Part shown: in pieces, positions 62,865 to 64,000 of the stretch
Layout of the letters: each line of letters opens with the position of its first letter
Position numbering within the stretch: the stretch's first letter is position 1
From: G965197555 sp965197555
Lineage (GTDB): Bacteria; Chloroflexota; Dehalococcoidia; Lucifugimonadales; UBA3495
DNA: 64,000 nucleotides
Reading direction: 5' to 3'
NCBI GenBank assembly: GCA_965197555.1
Contig: OZ240213.1
Span: 3,968,001-4,032,000 of the forward strand
Translations under genes and position numbers: made by a program
The notes under the pieces: generated by a model
Database searches by the model: none
Told to the model about the DNA's origin: nothing
Seen by the model: only the letters and a program-made list of their open reading frames with translations

Positions 62865-64000
62865 TCACTGACCCGTGGTTCCGGCTGTGAAGTAAAGCCG
62901 GATTACCGCTATCGCCTGGGCCTTGGTGATCCCGCCGCTGAAGTAGTCCCTTATGGCCGCGATAGCCTCAGGTTTGCTGATGCCCCCGTCGCCATCATCG
63001 TCATATGTGATGCCCAACGAAAATCGGAGGGCTGCCGTGTTGCCGTTGCCGTCGGCATCTTCTGCGACGTCGGCTGGAATATCCACTGTTACCTTACCGA
63101 TTTGTTCCGGCGTTACGTCAAAGGTATAATCCGCCCCGCCGCCGACGAAGTTGCCGGCATTGCCGTTGCCTACGACGATGTCGTCGACGGTAAAGCCGGA
63201 GACCGGCTCACTGAAGGTAGCCATCACAAGGATCGGGGAGTTGAGCCTCACCAGAGCATCTGCGTTTCCAGTGACATTTACGCTCGGCGTAATGGCATTT
63301 GTTTCAGTGGCCGTTATTGACCAGGCGCTGCTGCCTGCGGGGTTGGCTGCCCGCACCTGCACGTCGTACTGTGTGCCGCCGGCGAGATTTTGGATGGTGT
63401 GGCTCAACAGGCCGCTGGTCCAAGCATAGTCCACCACGACCCAGTTGGCGCCGGTCCGGCCGCCGATGCTATAGCTCGACGGGCCGTTGGTCCAAGCGTG
63501 GTCCACTACGACCCAGTTGGCGTCGGCCTTGTCCGGGGCGCCGGTATCGATGTGGCGTAGATCGTAGGAAGTGATGTCAGCACCCCCGGTCTCACTGGGG
63601 GCGGTCCAGGAAACGGTCAGTGTTCTGTCTCCCGGCGTGATGGCGCCTATGATTGGAACGTCCGGCGTGGTGGCCCGACTTGCTTCAATAGTATAGATGA
63701 GAGTCGCCCGACCATCCTGGGAGACGACCCTGATCCCGATGGTGGTGGTCCTATCATCGAGGGCGACCTGAAAGCCGTCCAGCGAGCCATCGGCATCCAC
63801 CATCTCACGCCGGTTCTCGTCGAGGAGCTGCAAAGTGGAGTCGTGTCCCTTAACAGGAGTCACCGTGATCCACGCCGAGTCCACCGCGGCGACATAGTCG
63901 GTGTGATCGGAGTCGAACGTCGGGGTCAGTAATCCCGGGCTTATGGTCAGGCCTCTTAGCAGCACATCGCAGTACGGCAGACCAAGTTCATCGAGGTCGT
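62865..64000 (-). CDS. C-terminal part of an LRR-type surface protein (5' end beyond the window)
   Basis: The frame is open to the window edge and begins DLDELGLPYCD, the LRR cap seen in the genes at 1943 and 55082, so a longer LRR protein precedes it. Then follow a cadherin-like beta-sandwich domain (LLRGLTISPGLLTPTFDSDH to RATLIYTIEAS), an FN3-like domain with an internal duplication (ANWVVVDHAWTNG and ANWVVVDYAWTSG), a Big_12-like Ig domain (FSEPVSGFTVDDI) and the shared module (YDDDGDGGIS, YFSGGI, VIRLYF). A GTG at 63965 could start a shorter frame but is not the native start. Extracellular location inferred. Confidence 0.85.
   Translation of the reverse strand, partial: DLDELGLPYCDVLLRGLTISPGLLTPTFDSDHTDYVAAVDSAWITVTPVKGHDSTLQLLDENRREMVDADGSLDGFQVALDDRTTTIGIRVVSQDGRATLIYTIEASRATTPDVPIIGAITPGDRTLTVSWTAPSETGGADITSYDLRHIDTGAPDKADANWVVVDHAWTNGPSSYSIGGRTGANWVVVDYAWTSGLLSHTIQNLAGGTQYDVQVRAANPAGSSAWSITATETNAITPSVNVTGNADALVRLNSPILVMATFSEPVSGFTVDDIVVGNGNAGNFVGGGADYTFDVTPEQIGKVTVDIPADVAEDADGNGNTAALRFSLGITYDDDGDGGISKPEAIAAIRDYFSGGITKAQAIAVIRLYFTAGTTGQ

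Overview
The window is high-GC bacterial DNA in which very large secreted or surface-anchored repeat proteins alternate with dense insertion-sequence and intron debris. The long LRR, CARDB, GLUG and cadherin-like proteins, a PhoB-type regulator with relatives of hybrid sensor kinases, and the abundance of IS607/TnpB elements are what I would expect of a Chloroflexota genome (SAR202/Dehalococcoidia-like, for example a marine or sponge-associated lineage). That placement is an inference from protein style: there is no rRNA or other phylogenetic marker, and the only housekeeping gene (typA) is broken. I saw no tRNA, rRNA or CRISPR array.

Layout. 1-1942: two transposon wrecks, a frameshifted tnpB cut by a fragment of a second tnpB. 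1943-8445: an LRR/zinc-metallopeptidase-like giant and a small Ig-like protein. 8446-11458: an IS630 element beside the remains of an HNH-type group II intron, then a double-HTH regulator. 11852-22840: CARDB proteins on the minus strand, a short fragment and then a gene of about 3,380 codons split by a 7-bp deletion. 22841-24193: a decayed PhoB-type response regulator with a striking three-repeat operator. 24194-26062: a complete group IIC intron sitting just behind an intrinsic terminator. 26128-34448: a collagen-like surface protein and a cadherin-like giant, minus strand. 34671-41357: IS607-type elements, a TPR fragment, a Phd/VapC pair, a truncated VOC gene and a HigBA-like pair with a broken toxin. 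42005-46654: a GLUG-type protein made of three almost identical 1,380-bp units. 46655-52573: an IS1380-like transposase, a helicase tail, frameshifted typA and an IS1182/IS5-like transposase. 52930-59092: a tandem-Cache membrane protein, a stand-alone protease propeptide and a subtilisin/LRR giant. 59540-64000: a small conserved protein, an IS607 tnpA invaded by a second IS607 copy, and the C-terminal end of another LRR-type protein running off the window.

How the pieces fit. Six large exported proteins share a short C-terminal (once internal) module: a calcium-loop-like D-x-D-x-D-G segment followed by two amphipathic stretches, roughly EAIxAIxDYF and AIxVIxLYF. Several also share a domain starting RSFSPxxV, an Ig-like domain and an LRR cap ending LGLPFC. 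The set therefore looks like one mix-and-match surface-protein system, and the shared module is the best candidate here for an undescribed sorting or docking tag. The rest is mobile DNA and its damage. Two complete IS607 copies (38096-40387 and 60418-62734) share GG cores at their ends, a leaderless tnpA promoter, an unusual TnpB-related protein and a structured right-end RNA whose last hairpin differs in sequence but not in pairing between copies.
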